A DNA stretch of 64,000 bases, taken from contig NZ_WTYS01000001.1 of NCBI RefSeq assembly GCF_009827545.1, forward strand, positions 2,629,772 to 2,693,771. The letters run 5' to 3'. Made by a program: the position numbers and the translations under genes. The stretch is from Pontixanthobacter gangjinensis (GTDB lineage: Bacteria > Pseudomonadota > Alphaproteobacteria > Sphingomonadales > Sphingomonadaceae). This document shows positions 18,902-28,226 of the stretch, piece by piece. The first letter of the stretch is position 1. Every line of letters starts with the position of its first letter. Under the pieces are notes generated by a model, which did not search any database, was not told the DNA's origin, and was given only the letters and a program-made list of their open reading frames with translations.

Positions 18902-18917
18902 AACAATACCAATTGTT
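18902..18917. promoter_or_regulatory. Inverted repeat in the divergent transporter/alpha-galactosidase promoter region
   Basis: A perfect 6-bp inverted repeat (AACAAT, spacer ACCA, ATTGTT) lies in the 99-bp gap between the two divergent genes. A second repeat, GTCAG to CTGAC, spans 18868-18887. Either could be an operator for a sugar-responsive repressor. No regulator gene is adjacent, so this is only a candidate. Confidence 0.35.
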
Positions 18918-18935
18918 TCTGTTTGCCAGCACCGC

Positions 18936-21083
18936 ATGATCTGGCAAAAGCCTTGCGTGGCTGATTTCTCCATTCTTCGCGGCAAAGACACTCTCATCGT
19001 GCTGGACGCGGCCAAGGGTGAGCGGACGTCGATTGTTTATTGTGGGCCCGATTTACCGGGCGCTACGGCTGAAGAATTGGTTTTGTTGCAGACCAGCCAG
19101 CATGTCCCCGGCGGGCCGCAGCAGCCGATAAGGGCATCACTGCTTAATCCGCTAGGCACTGGTTGGTCCGGAAGTGCGGGATTGCTTGCCCATTGCGCCA
19201 GGAAGGACTGGGCGATTGATCTGCGAGTTGCTTCGATTGACCAGACATCCGATCAGCAAATCGAAATCCTAACCGAAGACGTAAACGCCAACCTGTCCGT
19301 CACTCACAATTTGAAAGTTTGTGCGGAAACAGGCGTTCTTTCAGCTTCTTCCACGGTAACGAATACCGGAACAAGCGCGGTCCAGCTTGAATGGTGCGCG
19401 CCTGTTTGCCTTCCTTTTGACGACCGGCTGACTTCGCTCAAAACCTTTAGCGGCAAATGGGCCGATGAATTTCAAACCGAAACGATAGGCCGGTTTCGCG
19501 GGACCTATCTACGCGAGAACAAGGCTGGCCGGACCAGCCATAGCGACTTTCCCGGGCTCTTTGCAGGAACCCAGACAACTGGCGAGACGAGTGGACTGGC
19601 CGCGGGTTTTCATATCGGATGGTCGGGCAACAGCCGCGTTCGGTTGGACACCGGCCAAGACGGCCATACATTCTTGCAAATGGGCGAATTGCTATTTCCC
19701 GGAGAATTGGAACTTGGCCGTAGCTACACCACTCCCACTTTCTTCGGTTGCTGGTCACGCGACGGCTATGGCGATGTGTCGCGGCGGCTTCATCATTACC
19801 TGAAAGATTCGGTGCTGAAGCAGCGCCCCAAGTCGCGTCTTGTTCATTATAACACATGGGAAGCGGTGTATTTCGACCATTCGGAAGCGCGTCTACTCGA
19901 TCTGGCGGAGAAAGCAGCCGCAGTGGGTGCAGAGCGTTTCGTGCTCGACGATGGCTGGTTCGGCGGGCGGCGGAGCGACCAAGCGGGTCTTGGCGACTGG
20001 CGGGTTTCGTCTGAAATTTATCCTGGCGGGCTCCATCCGATAGTGAACCGTGTGCGCGAATTGGGGATGGAATTCGGGCTGTGGTTTGAACCCGAAATGG
20101 TCAATCCCGATAGCGACCTTTATCGCGCGCATCCTGATTGGGTGCTGGGTATCGGCGGCACCGATCCAATCCCCTCACGTCATCAACTCACGCTCGATCT
20201 GACCAAGCACCAAGTCACGAATTACCTGTTCGAAACGATAAGCGCGCTGATCCGCGACTATAAGATCGATTACATCAAATGGGATATGAACCGCGACACC
20301 CAGCATCCCGGCAGCGACGGCCGCGCGGTTATGCACCAGCAGACAAACGCTCTTTACGCGCTGCTTGATCGTTTCAGAACCGCGCACCCCAATACCGAAA
20401 TCGAAAGCTGTTCCTCAGGCGGAGCGCGGGCGGATTACGGCATCCTCAGGTACACAGACCGTATCTGGACATCGGACAATAATGACGCGCGCCGCCGCCA
20501 CCAGATCATGCGTGGCGCGAGCCATTTCTTCCCGCTCAAAGTGCTCGGCAACCACGTTGGACCAAAGAAATGCCACATCACAGGCCGCATGTTTTCGATG
20601 GAGTTTCGCGCCGCCAGTGCAATTTTTGGCCATATGGGCATGGAGCTTGATCTGGCGGATGAGACAGCGGAAGAACGCGCTACCCTCGCCGCCGCGATTG
20701 CGCTGCACAAGCAGCATCGAGGCTTGATCCATGATGGCGCGTATTACCGGATCGAGACACCGGATTTTCTGATGGCGCAAAGTTGCGTCGAACCCGGCAA
20801 AACCGCCGCGCTGAGCAGCTGCGCGCTACTTGACATGCACCCTTCCACTATCCCGCCAAGGTTGCGCTTCGCCGGGCTTGCTCCCGACAAAAATTATCGC
20901 ACCCGCATGGTCTGGCCGCAGCACAACCCCTCACAGTCCTCCCCCTCAATCATCGAAGAGGCAGATTTGACTGGCGAGGGCTTTATTGCCAGCGGTAGCG
21001 CGCTTATGGGGCATGGCATGCAGCTCCCGCTTACCCATCCCGACACTTGCCTGATTTTTCACAGCGAGACCGTAAATGATTGA
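18936..21083 (+). CDS. Alpha-galactosidase, glycoside hydrolase family 36
   Basis: A 715-residue GH36 enzyme that removes terminal alpha-linked galactose. An N-terminal beta-sandwich (to about 330) is followed by the catalytic barrel with FVLDDGWFGGRRSD, GLWFEPEMVNPDSDLYR and YIKWDMNRD (nucleophile Asp450). The acid/base is in TSDNNDARRR (Asp514), and a small C-terminal beta domain completes it. There is no signal peptide, so it acts in the cytoplasm on an imported galactoside. ATG 18936 is chosen over a TTG 39 bases earlier. Its end overlaps glpD by 8 bases, which makes it the first gene of the operon. Confidence 0.94.
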   Translation: MIWQKPCVADFSILRGKDTLIVLDAAKGERTSIVYCGPDLPGATAEELVLLQTSQHVPGGPQQPIRASLLNPLGTGWSGSAGLLAHCARKDWAIDLRVASIDQTSDQQIEILTEDVNANLSVTHNLKVCAETGVLSASSTVTNTGTSAVQLEWCAPVCLPFDDRLTSLKTFSGKWADEFQTETIGRFRGTYLRENKAGRTSHSDFPGLFAGTQTTGETSGLAAGFHIGWSGNSRVRLDTGQDGHTFLQMGELLFPGELELGRSYTTPTFFGCWSRDGYGDVSRRLHHYLKDSVLKQRPKSRLVHYNTWEAVYFDHSEARLLDLAEKAAAVGAERFVLDDGWFGGRRSDQAGLGDWRVSSEIYPGGLHPIVNRVRELGMEFGLWFEPEMVNPDSDLYRAHPDWVLGIGGTDPIPSRHQLTLDLTKHQVTNYLFETISALIRDYKIDYIKWDMNRDTQHPGSDGRAVMHQQTNALYALLDRFRTAHPNTEIESCSSGGARADYGILRYTDRIWTSDNNDARRRHQIMRGASHFFPLKVLGNHVGPKKCHITGRMFSMEFRAASAIFGHMGMELDLADETAEERATLAAAIALHKQHRGLIHDGAYYRIETPDFLMAQSCVEPGKTAALSSCALLDMHPSTIPPRLRFAGLAPDKNYRTRMVWPQHNPSQSSPSIIEEADLTGEGFIASGSALMGHGMQLPLTHPDTCLIFHSETVND

Positions 21084-22590
21084 AGCAGCGCCCTATGATC
21101 TGCTGGTCATCGGCGGCGGGATTAACGGCGTGGGTATCGCCCGCGATGCGGCCGGACGCGGGGCGAAGGTGATGCTGGTGGAGAAAGACGATCTCGCCAG
21201 CCATACGTCTTCAGCCAGCACCAAACTGGTGCACGGCGGCCTGCGTTATCTGGAACATTATGAATTCCGCCTTGTTCGCGAAAGCCTGATCGAGCGTGAG
21301 CGCTTGCTGGGCATGGCGCCGCATATCATCTGGCCGCTGCGCTTTGTGTTGCCGCATGACAAGGGCCTGCGCCCGGCATGGCTGCTGCGGCTCGGCCTGT
21401 TTCTTTACGACCATATCGGCGGACGAAAGCAGCTACCGGCGACCAAGACCGTTGATCTGCGCCAGTCGCCGCACGGTGAGGTGCTGGAGGATAGGCTGGT
21501 CAAGGGGTTCGAATATTCGGATTGCTGGGTCGAGGATTCGCGGCTGGTTGTGTTAAATGCGGTCGATGCAGCCGAGCGCGGCGCAGATATCCGCACCCGC
21601 ACCGAATGCACAGGGCTGGAACGGCGTGGGCCGCTCTGGGTCGCCGATTTGAAAAATGATGATCGCTCAAAAGAACAAGTGAGTGCACGCGCTGTGGTCA
21701 ATGCCGCAGGGCCGTGGGTCGACACAGTTCTGGGCCGCGCCAATCCGGGCGAAAGCCATCAGAATCTGCGACTGGTAAAGGGTAGCCATCTGATATTCCG
21801 CAAGCTGTATGACGGCGATCATTGTTACATCTTCCAGAACAAGGACGACCGGATCGTCTTTGCCATTCCTTACGAGCGGGACTTCACGCTGGTGGGCACA
21901 ACCGATGTGGCCTTTACCGGCGATCCCGACACAATCGCTATATCCGATGAAGAGAGCGCCTATATTTGCGACGCGATCAACGAATATCTCAAGACTGATG
22001 TTTCGCCCGATCAGGCGGTATGGAGTTATTCGGGGGTGCGCCCGCTTTATGATGATCATTCCGCCAACAATTCGACCGTAACGCGCGACTACGTTTTTGA
22101 ATTGGATGCACCGGATGGCGCGCCGCCGATCCTGTCGATTTTCGGCGGAAAAATAACCACCTACCGCAAGCTGGGCGAGCATGCGCTACACAAGCTTTCC
22201 AAGCTGGATGTTGTTCCGGCAGAGGCGTGGACCGAGGGCGCTACCTTGCCTGGCGGCGATATTGTTTCCGGTGGTTTCGATGCTTTCGTAAGCCAGATGC
22301 AAAGCCGGTTCAGCTGGTGTCCTGACGATACGATGCTGCGCCTTTGCCGTGCATATGGAACGCTGGTGACTGACCTGATTGGTGACGCTGATTCCTGGGC
22401 AGATCTGGGACAGGATTTCGGCGCTGGACTAACCGAGCAGGAAGTCAATTTCCTGATTGTCCGCGAATTTTCGAAGACCGCCGATGACATTTTGTGGCGA
22501 CGCAGCAAGCTGGGCCTGCATATGACCGCCGAAGAACGGGCAGCGCTCACCGAGTGGTTTGGGCGGTGCAATCCGGTAGCCGCGTCTTAG
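21076..22590 (+). CDS. glpD: Glycerol-3-phosphate dehydrogenase, FAD-dependent
   Basis: A 504-residue membrane-associated flavoenzyme that oxidises sn-glycerol-3-phosphate to dihydroxyacetone phosphate and passes electrons to quinone. The FAD-binding GGGINGVG motif starts at residue 13; the TKLVHGGLRYLEHYEFRLV and WSYSGVRPLYDD segments and the GGKITTYRKLGEHA part are diagnostic. Its position between an alpha-galactosidase gene and galT, with overlaps at both ends, is unusual. No glycerol kinase gene is present in the window. Confidence 0.95.
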   Translation: MIEAAPYDLLVIGGGINGVGIARDAAGRGAKVMLVEKDDLASHTSSASTKLVHGGLRYLEHYEFRLVRESLIERERLLGMAPHIIWPLRFVLPHDKGLRPAWLLRLGLFLYDHIGGRKQLPATKTVDLRQSPHGEVLEDRLVKGFEYSDCWVEDSRLVVLNAVDAAERGADIRTRTECTGLERRGPLWVADLKNDDRSKEQVSARAVVNAAGPWVDTVLGRANPGESHQNLRLVKGSHLIFRKLYDGDHCYIFQNKDDRIVFAIPYERDFTLVGTTDVAFTGDPDTIAISDEESAYICDAINEYLKTDVSPDQAVWSYSGVRPLYDDHSANNSTVTRDYVFELDAPDGAPPILSIFGGKITTYRKLGEHALHKLSKLDVVPAEAWTEGATLPGGDIVSGGFDAFVSQMQSRFSWCPDDTMLRLCRAYGTLVTDLIGDADSWADLGQDFGAGLTEQEVNFLIVREFSKTADDILWRRSKLGLHMTAEERAALTEWFGRCNPVAAS

Positions 22591-23666
22591 TGGACCGGCT
22601 GGGCAATCTTGATTTTGCAGCGGGCGGCCCTGTTCACCGGCGCAGCTTCACCAAAGCCGATGGCCGGATGCTGTATCTCTACGGGCGGGAGCCACACACG
22701 CTGCTGCCACAGCCGCAGGATAAGGATGCCATCGCAACCGGAGGAGAGCTCCGCTTCCATCCCTTGCGCGGCGAGTGGAATGTCTATGCCGCGCATCGAC
22801 AGAACCGCACCTTCAAACCCGCGGCCAGCGCCGACCCCCTGGCACCGACCAAGCCGAACGGTCCAGCAACGGAAATCCCATTCGAAGATTTTGAACTGGC
22901 GATTTTTGAAAACAAGTTTTCAGCCCTGCACCCCCTAGCGCCGAACCCGCCAGTACTGAACGGCATTTCCAGCGAAACGGCCAGCGGGGCGTGCGAAGTT
23001 ATCGTCTATACCCCCGATGCGGAGGGCAGCCTCCACACCATTGGGCAGGATCGGCGCTTGTTACTAATCACCGCCTGGATCGACCGCTATCGGTCGTTGT
23101 TTGCGCGCGGCTGCGACTATGTGCTGCCGTTTGAAAATCGCGGCGACGAAGTGGGCGCTACTTTGCACCATCCGCACGGCCAGATTTACGGCTTCGGCAA
23201 AGTGCCGCTGGTCCAGCAAGCCGCGATTGATGCGTTTGCTGCGGGCTATGATCTTGCAGAGGAAATTAGTCGCGCGATGCCTGGATATGGTCTGGCCGAA
23301 GAAGGCGGCATGGCGGCGTACTGTCCGCGCTACGCCCGTTTTCCCTACGAAGTGTGGATCGCTCCGCAACAACGCCGCGCAGGCCCGTGGGAATGCAGCG
23401 AAGCTGAAATCGAAGGATTTGCGACTTTGCTGGGCGACGTAACGCGCCGCTACGATGCATTCTTCGGACGGCCCACACCTTATATGTTTGCGCTGCATTC
23501 TGCGCCGCGTGAGAGCGGCGATACTTATCATTTCACCGCGCAATTCTATCCGCTGCTTCGCGGCCCGGACCGGGTTAAATATCTCGCCTCGGTTGAACAG
23601 CACACCGGCGTTTTCACGGTTGATGTCATGCCCGAGAGCGCGGCTATGGCACTAAGGTCTGTCTAA
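22590..23666 (+). CDS. galT: Galactose-1-phosphate uridylyltransferase
   Basis: A 358-residue Leloir enzyme that swaps UMP from UDP-glucose to galactose-1-phosphate. The catalytic motif HPH is at 194-196 (ATLHHPHGQIYG); LPFENRGDEVGATL precedes it, and the C-terminal FALHSAPRES and HFTAQFYPLLR parts bind metal and substrate. The start is taken as the GTG at 22590, which overlaps the glpD stop in TAGTG. The frame is open further upstream, but that part lies inside glpD. Confidence 0.94.
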   Translation: MDRLGNLDFAAGGPVHRRSFTKADGRMLYLYGREPHTLLPQPQDKDAIATGGELRFHPLRGEWNVYAAHRQNRTFKPAASADPLAPTKPNGPATEIPFEDFELAIFENKFSALHPLAPNPPVLNGISSETASGACEVIVYTPDAEGSLHTIGQDRRLLLITAWIDRYRSLFARGCDYVLPFENRGDEVGATLHHPHGQIYGFGKVPLVQQAAIDAFAAGYDLAEEISRAMPGYGLAEEGGMAAYCPRYARFPYEVWIAPQQRRAGPWECSEAEIEGFATLLGDVTRRYDAFFGRPTPYMFALHSAPRESGDTYHFTAQFYPLLRGPDRVKYLASVEQHTGVFTVDVMPESAAMALRSV

Positions 23667-23667
23667 A

Positions 23668-24711
23668 ATGAATGTAACCGCAACTTCGCCCGGCCGGGTT
23701 AATCTGATCGGCGAACACACCGATTACAACGGAGGCTGGGTGCTTCCTGCGGCGCTTTCAGTCAGCCTTACGGCAACGATTATTCCGCGCACAGACCGGC
23801 GCGTTAGCATCGCTGCGCGCGGGTATAATGGCACGGCAGAACGCACGCTGGATGACGCGGCAAGACGCCATTGGTCCGATCCAGCAGTCGGTGCAATGCG
23901 CGAGGCGGAAGCGCTGGGATTGATCGGCAACGGGGCGGACATTGCGATCAGTTCGGCCATTCCGGCTGGCGCTGGCTTGTCTTCATCTGCGGCTCTTATT
24001 GTGACCTTGCTGAAGGCCGCGCGCGAATATGCAGGCTCTGATCTTTCCGATACCGAAATCGCACTGGCGGCGAGGCGCGTAGAAAACGAATATATCGGCG
24101 TCCCGTGCGGCATCATGGACCAAATGGCGGTCGCAATCGCCAAGCCGGGCGAGGCCATGGCGCTGGACACAGCCACACTCGAATACCGCGTTGTCTCCCT
24201 GCCCTCCACGCATGAAATGGTGGTTATTCACTCAGGTCATTCACGCAGCCTAACCGATGGACGCTATGCCGCACGCAAAGAAGAATGCGATGCTGCCAAG
24301 GCATTTTTCGGCACTAAAAATTTGTGCCTGCTCGACCCGTCTGAGATCGAATCCGCAAAGGATATTGACGAAATCCTGCAAAAGCGCGCCCGCCATTGCG
24401 CGACCGAGCACCGGCGCGTGCTGGCGTCGATAGAGGCGCTGGAAGCAGGCGACACTTGCCAGTTCGGCGCGCTGATGGCGGCAAGTCACGCCTCGATGCG
24501 CGATGATTTCGAAATGTCGATTCCGGAAATTGACGCGCTGGTCGCCGATGCTGTCGATTTGGGTGCAATCGGGGCGCGGCTTACTGGCGGCGGCTTTGGC
24601 GGATGTATCGTCGTCTGCATTGGCGCGAATAAACGCGCCGCCTGGCAAGACGCTTTGTTAAAGCGTCATACCGGCGCGCGCTATATAGATCATGTCACCG
24701 CCGGGGCCTGA
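23668..24711 (+). CDS. galK: Galactokinase
   Basis: A 347-residue GHMP kinase that phosphorylates galactose at C1. The galactokinase signature GRVNLIGEHTDYN is at 9-21, the phosphate loop AGAGLSSSAAL near 104-114, and the third motif TGGGFGGCIV lies near the end. It follows galT by one base. Its last 22 bases overlap the end of the convergent M50 protease gene. No epimerase (galE) gene is in the window. Confidence 0.95.
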   Translation: MNVTATSPGRVNLIGEHTDYNGGWVLPAALSVSLTATIIPRTDRRVSIAARGYNGTAERTLDDAARRHWSDPAVGAMREAEALGLIGNGADIAISSAIPAGAGLSSSAALIVTLLKAAREYAGSDLSDTEIALAARRVENEYIGVPCGIMDQMAVAIAKPGEAMALDTATLEYRVVSLPSTHEMVVIHSGHSRSLTDGRYAARKEECDAAKAFFGTKNLCLLDPSEIESAKDIDEILQKRARHCATEHRRVLASIEALEAGDTCQFGALMAASHASMRDDFEMSIPEIDALVADAVDLGAIGARLTGGGFGGCIVVCIGANKRAAWQDALLKRHTGARYIDHVTAGA

Positions 24712-25391
24712 ACGCCTGCAATCGCGAGCGATAAGCGCAAGAATTTATCGTAAAGCCATTCAACCGGAACGCCGACAGTGTTTTCGATAATGCCTGCTTG
24801 CGGGAACGCCCAGGTCGCCGCGATCAGCGCGATCAGCAGGAACATTCCCATCTGTTGTAGCTTTGCATATTGCCCCGCCATGCTGCGCGGGAGCAAGCCT
24901 TGCACAATGTGCGAGCCGTCAAACGGAGGGATCGGAAGCAGGTTAAATAGCGCGAGAAAGATATTGATAATTATGAAGAACTGAAACGCCTGAAGCACAT
25001 AGTTAAAGGTGCCATCGGAAAGGCCGGTCAGCGAAGGGAACGCCAGACCGAAAATTATCGCGCCGATAATTCCCAATATAATGTTGGTTGCAGGTCCAGC
25101 AGCCGCGACCAGCATCATGCCGTATCGCGGATTCTTCAACCGCCGCTGCTGGACCGGAACCGGCTTCGCCCAGCCGAAAATCGGGCCGCCCATCAGCGCC
25201 AGCGCCCCGGGCACCAGCAAAGTCCCCACCGGGTCTACGTGCCGGATTGGATTGAGGCTCAGCCGCCGTTGCTCTTGGGCGGTTGGATCACCGAGCGCAA
25301 GCGCGGTCCAGCCGTGCGCCACTTCGTGGAATACGATTGCGATTATCAGGCACGGGATCAGGATTGCAGCATTGATGAGGGTTTCGGTCAT
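24690..25391 (-). CDS. Site-2 protease family (M50) membrane metalloprotease
   Basis: A 233-residue integral membrane protease with the zinc motif HEVAH at 22-26 inside the first helix. The third zinc ligand is likely in the FNLLPIPPFDGSHIV part, and LSLNPIRHVDPVGTLLVP is typical of the small rhomboid-like M50B type. These cleave substrates within the membrane, but the substrates of this subgroup are mostly unknown. It is tail-to-tail with galK, overlapping it by 22 bases. Confidence 0.9.
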   Translation of the reverse strand: MTETLINAAILIPCLIIAIVFHEVAHGWTALALGDPTAQEQRRLSLNPIRHVDPVGTLLVPGALALMGGPIFGWAKPVPVQQRRLKNPRYGMMLVAAAGPATNIILGIIGAIIFGLAFPSLTGLSDGTFNYVLQAFQFFIIINIFLALFNLLPIPPFDGSHIVQGLLPRSMAGQYAKLQQMGMFLLIALIAATWAFPQAGIIENTVGVPVEWLYDKFLRLSLAIAGVQAPAVT

Positions 25392-25419
25392 GCAGCGTAG
25401 ATAGGCTCCCTTGCCCCGG

Positions 25420-25956
25420 TCAACCAGCCCATTCTTCGCGAAGCAGGCCGAATACCGCCGTGTCGCGGATATAGCCGGTCCAAGTTATCCGATCTTGGCG
25501 CAGCGTCCCTTCGCGTAAAGCCCCCAGCTTCGCAACCGCTGCCATCGAACGCGTGTTGCGCGTATCAATATTGAAGCGGATCTTGCGGAAACCGTTCGCA
25601 AAAGCATGCTCGATCAGAAGTTTTTTCATCGCTCGATTAAAACCAGTCCTGCGCGCCATAGGTGCAATATAGGTTCCACCAATTTCGACCACGCCAAACG
25701 CATCGGGGCTGATGTAATTGGTCATTCCGACAAGCTGGCCGGTTGCAGCGTCTATGACCGCGAACTTCACCCAATTGTCCATTGCATGGAACCGCTCCAT
25801 GGCGGCATCAAAATCATCACCCAGCATATTAACCGGGTATATTTCCCAAATTTCCGGGTCTTCGGCACAAGCCGCTCGCAGGGGTTCCAGGTGATGCTGC
25901 GCCAGCGGTTCAAGCCGCACTGGCCCGCCTTCGAGAATTGCCGAGAGATTAGTCAC
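25420..25956 (-). CDS. GNAT family N-acetyltransferase
   Basis: About 178 residues from a GTG that overlaps the tdk stop by 8 bases. The acetyl-CoA-binding fold is seen in GMTNYISPDAFGVVEIGGTYI, ARRTGFNRAMKKLLIEHAF and KIRFNIDTRNTRSMAAVAKLGALREG, which resembles the RimJ/RimL-type branch. It could modify a protein N-terminus or a small molecule. The open frame continues upstream within tdk, but the overlap start fits the family length. Confidence 0.85.
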   Translation of the reverse strand: MTNLSAILEGGPVRLEPLAQHHLEPLRAACAEDPEIWEIYPVNMLGDDFDAAMERFHAMDNWVKFAVIDAATGQLVGMTNYISPDAFGVVEIGGTYIAPMARRTGFNRAMKKLLIEHAFANGFRKIRFNIDTRNTRSMAAVAKLGALREGTLRQDRITWTGYIRDTAVFGLLREEWAG

Positions 25957-26527
25957 CGAGCGCCTCGCTGAAATGTCTCCGGCACAGCGCGACATAGCGG
26001 TCATTACCGCCAATTTCAGTTTGCTCGCCTGCCTTCACCGCCGCGCCGCTGGCATCGACGCGCAAATTCATGCTCGCCTTGCGGCCGCAATGACACACAG
26101 CTTTCAGCTCCACGAGCGAATCCGCGATGCCCAGCAAAGCGGCTGACCCCGGAAACAATTCCCCCTGGAAATCGGTTCGCAATCCATAACACAGCACCGG
26201 AATGCCTGCTTGATCGGCCAACCGGGCACATTGCCAAACCTGCTCGCCGGTCAGGAATTGCGCCTCGTCAATCAGCACGCAATCAATCGGTTCGACCGAA
26301 TGCGCCGCGCTGATCCGGTCCCATAAATCGGTACCACCTTCATATCGGTGGGCCTCTGCGCCCAACCCGATACGGCTTTTGATCGCCTTGTCAGCAGCGC
26401 GGTCATCCAGCTTGGCAGTCCACAGCATAGTGGTCATGCCGCGTTCGCGGTAATTGAAATCCGCCTGCAGCAACGTGGTCGACTTGCCTGCATTCATGCT
26501 GGCATAATAGAAATAGAGTTTGGCCAT
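25949..26527 (-). CDS. tdk: Thymidine kinase
   Basis: A 192-residue type II thymidine kinase for the salvage of thymidine to dTMP. The P-loop is SMNAGKST (10-17), the DEAQFL Walker B-like segment is near the centre, the lid contains CHCGRKASMNLR, and the ending RYVALCRRHF supplies the last zinc cysteine. It precedes the GNAT gene, with an 8-base overlap. Confidence 0.95.
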   Translation of the reverse strand: MAKLYFYYASMNAGKSTTLLQADFNYRERGMTTMLWTAKLDDRAADKAIKSRIGLGAEAHRYEGGTDLWDRISAAHSVEPIDCVLIDEAQFLTGEQVWQCARLADQAGIPVLCYGLRTDFQGELFPGSAALLGIADSLVELKAVCHCGRKASMNLRVDASGAAVKAGEQTEIGGNDRYVALCRRHFSEALGD

Positions 26528-26633
26528 TGCGCCATGCTAGCGAGCCGAAACATTCTGCGCGAGAGCCATTGCAATTCCATCAACACTGAAGTTAGAAGCG
26601 CGCATAGATTTCGGCACTCAAGGGAAATTACCA

Positions 26634-28217
26634 GTGGCAGATGCGGCGGCGCAAAAGGGTGTTTTGGGTTGGATCGAACGCAGCGGTAACAAATTGCCCG
26701 ATCCGGTCTTTCTGTTCTTCTGGCTGATCGCCATTCTTGTTGTCATCTCAATTGTCGCAAGCATCTCTGGCTGGTCCGCGATGCACCCGACCGAAATCGA
26801 TGAAGCGACGGGTCAGGCGCGGATGATCTCCGCCGCCAGCTTGATATCGGCTGAAAATATCCAGCGTTTATGGGTCGAAATGCCCAAGACCTTCACCCAC
26901 TTTCACCCGCTCGGATATGTGTTGGTGGTGATGTTAGGTGCGGGCGTTGCGGAACGCGCTGGCCTGTTTGGAACCGCGATGCGCGCCGGTGTTCGCAATG
27001 CTCCGGTTGCGCTGCTGACGCCGATTGTGGTGTTGGTCGGCATGTTGGGGAACCTTGCTGCCGACGCTGCTTATGTCGTACTTATCCCACTTGCAGGCAT
27101 CATCTTTCATGCCGCTGGACGCCACCCGATTGCAGGTATCGCGGCGGCTTTTGCCGGTGTCTCAGGTGGATTTTCGGCCAATTTGTTGCCCGGTCAACTG
27201 GACGCGCTGCTGTTCGGCATAACCGAAGCCGCAGTGGAAACCGTGTTCGGAGATTTCACCGCCAATATCGCAGGCAATTGGTATTTTATCGCTGCGATGA
27301 CTTTCATTTTTCTACCGGTCATTTGGTATGTCACCGACAAAATGATTGAGCCGCGCCTCGGCAAATGGGACCCTGCCAATGCAGGCCGCGCCGATACTGA
27401 AGAACAAACCGACCGCGCATTGACCGATGGTGAGCGCAAAGGCCTTCGCTGGGCCGGCCTCGCCGTTCTGGGTGTGGTTGGGCTATGGCTCGCATTCACT
27501 TTCGGCCCGGGCACTCCGCTAATCGATGAAAGCGCGACGCCAGAGGCTCAGCTGACCCCGTTCTACCAAAGCCTCGTCGGCGGGTTCTTCCTGCTGTTCC
27601 TGCTCGCAGGCTGGGCCTACGGCAAAGGTGCCGGGACAATTGAAGATCATCGCGGCCTCGTAAAAATGATGTCGGGCGCGATGGAGGACCTTGCCTATTA
27701 CATGGTCCTCGCCTTTGCCGCCGCGCATTTTGTGGCGATGTTTGCCTGGTCCAACCTTGGCCTGATCCTGGCGGTGCAGGGCGCGGACTTCCTCGGTTCG
27801 TCCGGTCTTCCGGCTTGGGCGCTACTGGCGGCAATTATCCTCGTCTCGGCGCTGCTCAACATTTTCGTCGGTTCAGCCAGCGCAAAATGGGCGCTGCTGT
27901 CGCCCGTGCTGGTCCCAATGCTGATGCTGCTGGGTGTCTCGCCGGAAATGGCCACTGCGGCCTACCGCGTAGGTGACAGCGCGACCAATATCATCACGCC
28001 GCTGATGGTCTATTTCCCGCTGATCCTGATATTCTGCCAGCGCTGGAACAAGGATTTCGGCCTCGGCAGCTTGGCGGCGACCATGCTCCCATACTCAATC
28101 GGATTGATGGTCGCTGGCCTCGCCATGACCATCGGCTGGGTGGTGCTTGACCTACCGCTCGGACCTGGCGCGAGTGTATTTATTGACGTGCCGACTTCGG
28201 CGGCGCCCAGCAAGTAG
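26634..28217 (+). CDS. AbgT family transporter
   Basis: A 527-residue membrane protein with the AbgT layout: a cytoplasmic start (GWIERSGNKLPDPVFLFFWL), many helices and the conserved ADAAYVVLIPLAG and GVSGGFSANLLPGQLDALLFG regions. NIFVGSASAKWALLSPVLVPML and RVGDSATNIITPLMVYFPL form the second hairpin repeat. Known members take up p-aminobenzoyl-glutamate or export sulfonamides; the substrate here cannot be told. The start is a GTG with an AAGGGA site 8 bases before it. It converges on rbfA. Confidence 0.92.
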   Translation: MADAAAQKGVLGWIERSGNKLPDPVFLFFWLIAILVVISIVASISGWSAMHPTEIDEATGQARMISAASLISAENIQRLWVEMPKTFTHFHPLGYVLVVMLGAGVAERAGLFGTAMRAGVRNAPVALLTPIVVLVGMLGNLAADAAYVVLIPLAGIIFHAAGRHPIAGIAAAFAGVSGGFSANLLPGQLDALLFGITEAAVETVFGDFTANIAGNWYFIAAMTFIFLPVIWYVTDKMIEPRLGKWDPANAGRADTEEQTDRALTDGERKGLRWAGLAVLGVVGLWLAFTFGPGTPLIDESATPEAQLTPFYQSLVGGFFLLFLLAGWAYGKGAGTIEDHRGLVKMMSGAMEDLAYYMVLAFAAAHFVAMFAWSNLGLILAVQGADFLGSSGLPAWALLAAIILVSALLNIFVGSASAKWALLSPVLVPMLMLLGVSPEMATAAYRVGDSATNIITPLMVYFPLILIFCQRWNKDFGLGSLAATMLPYSIGLMVAGLAMTIGWVVLDLPLGPGASVFIDVPTSAAPSK

Positions 28218-28226
28218 TTCTATGGT

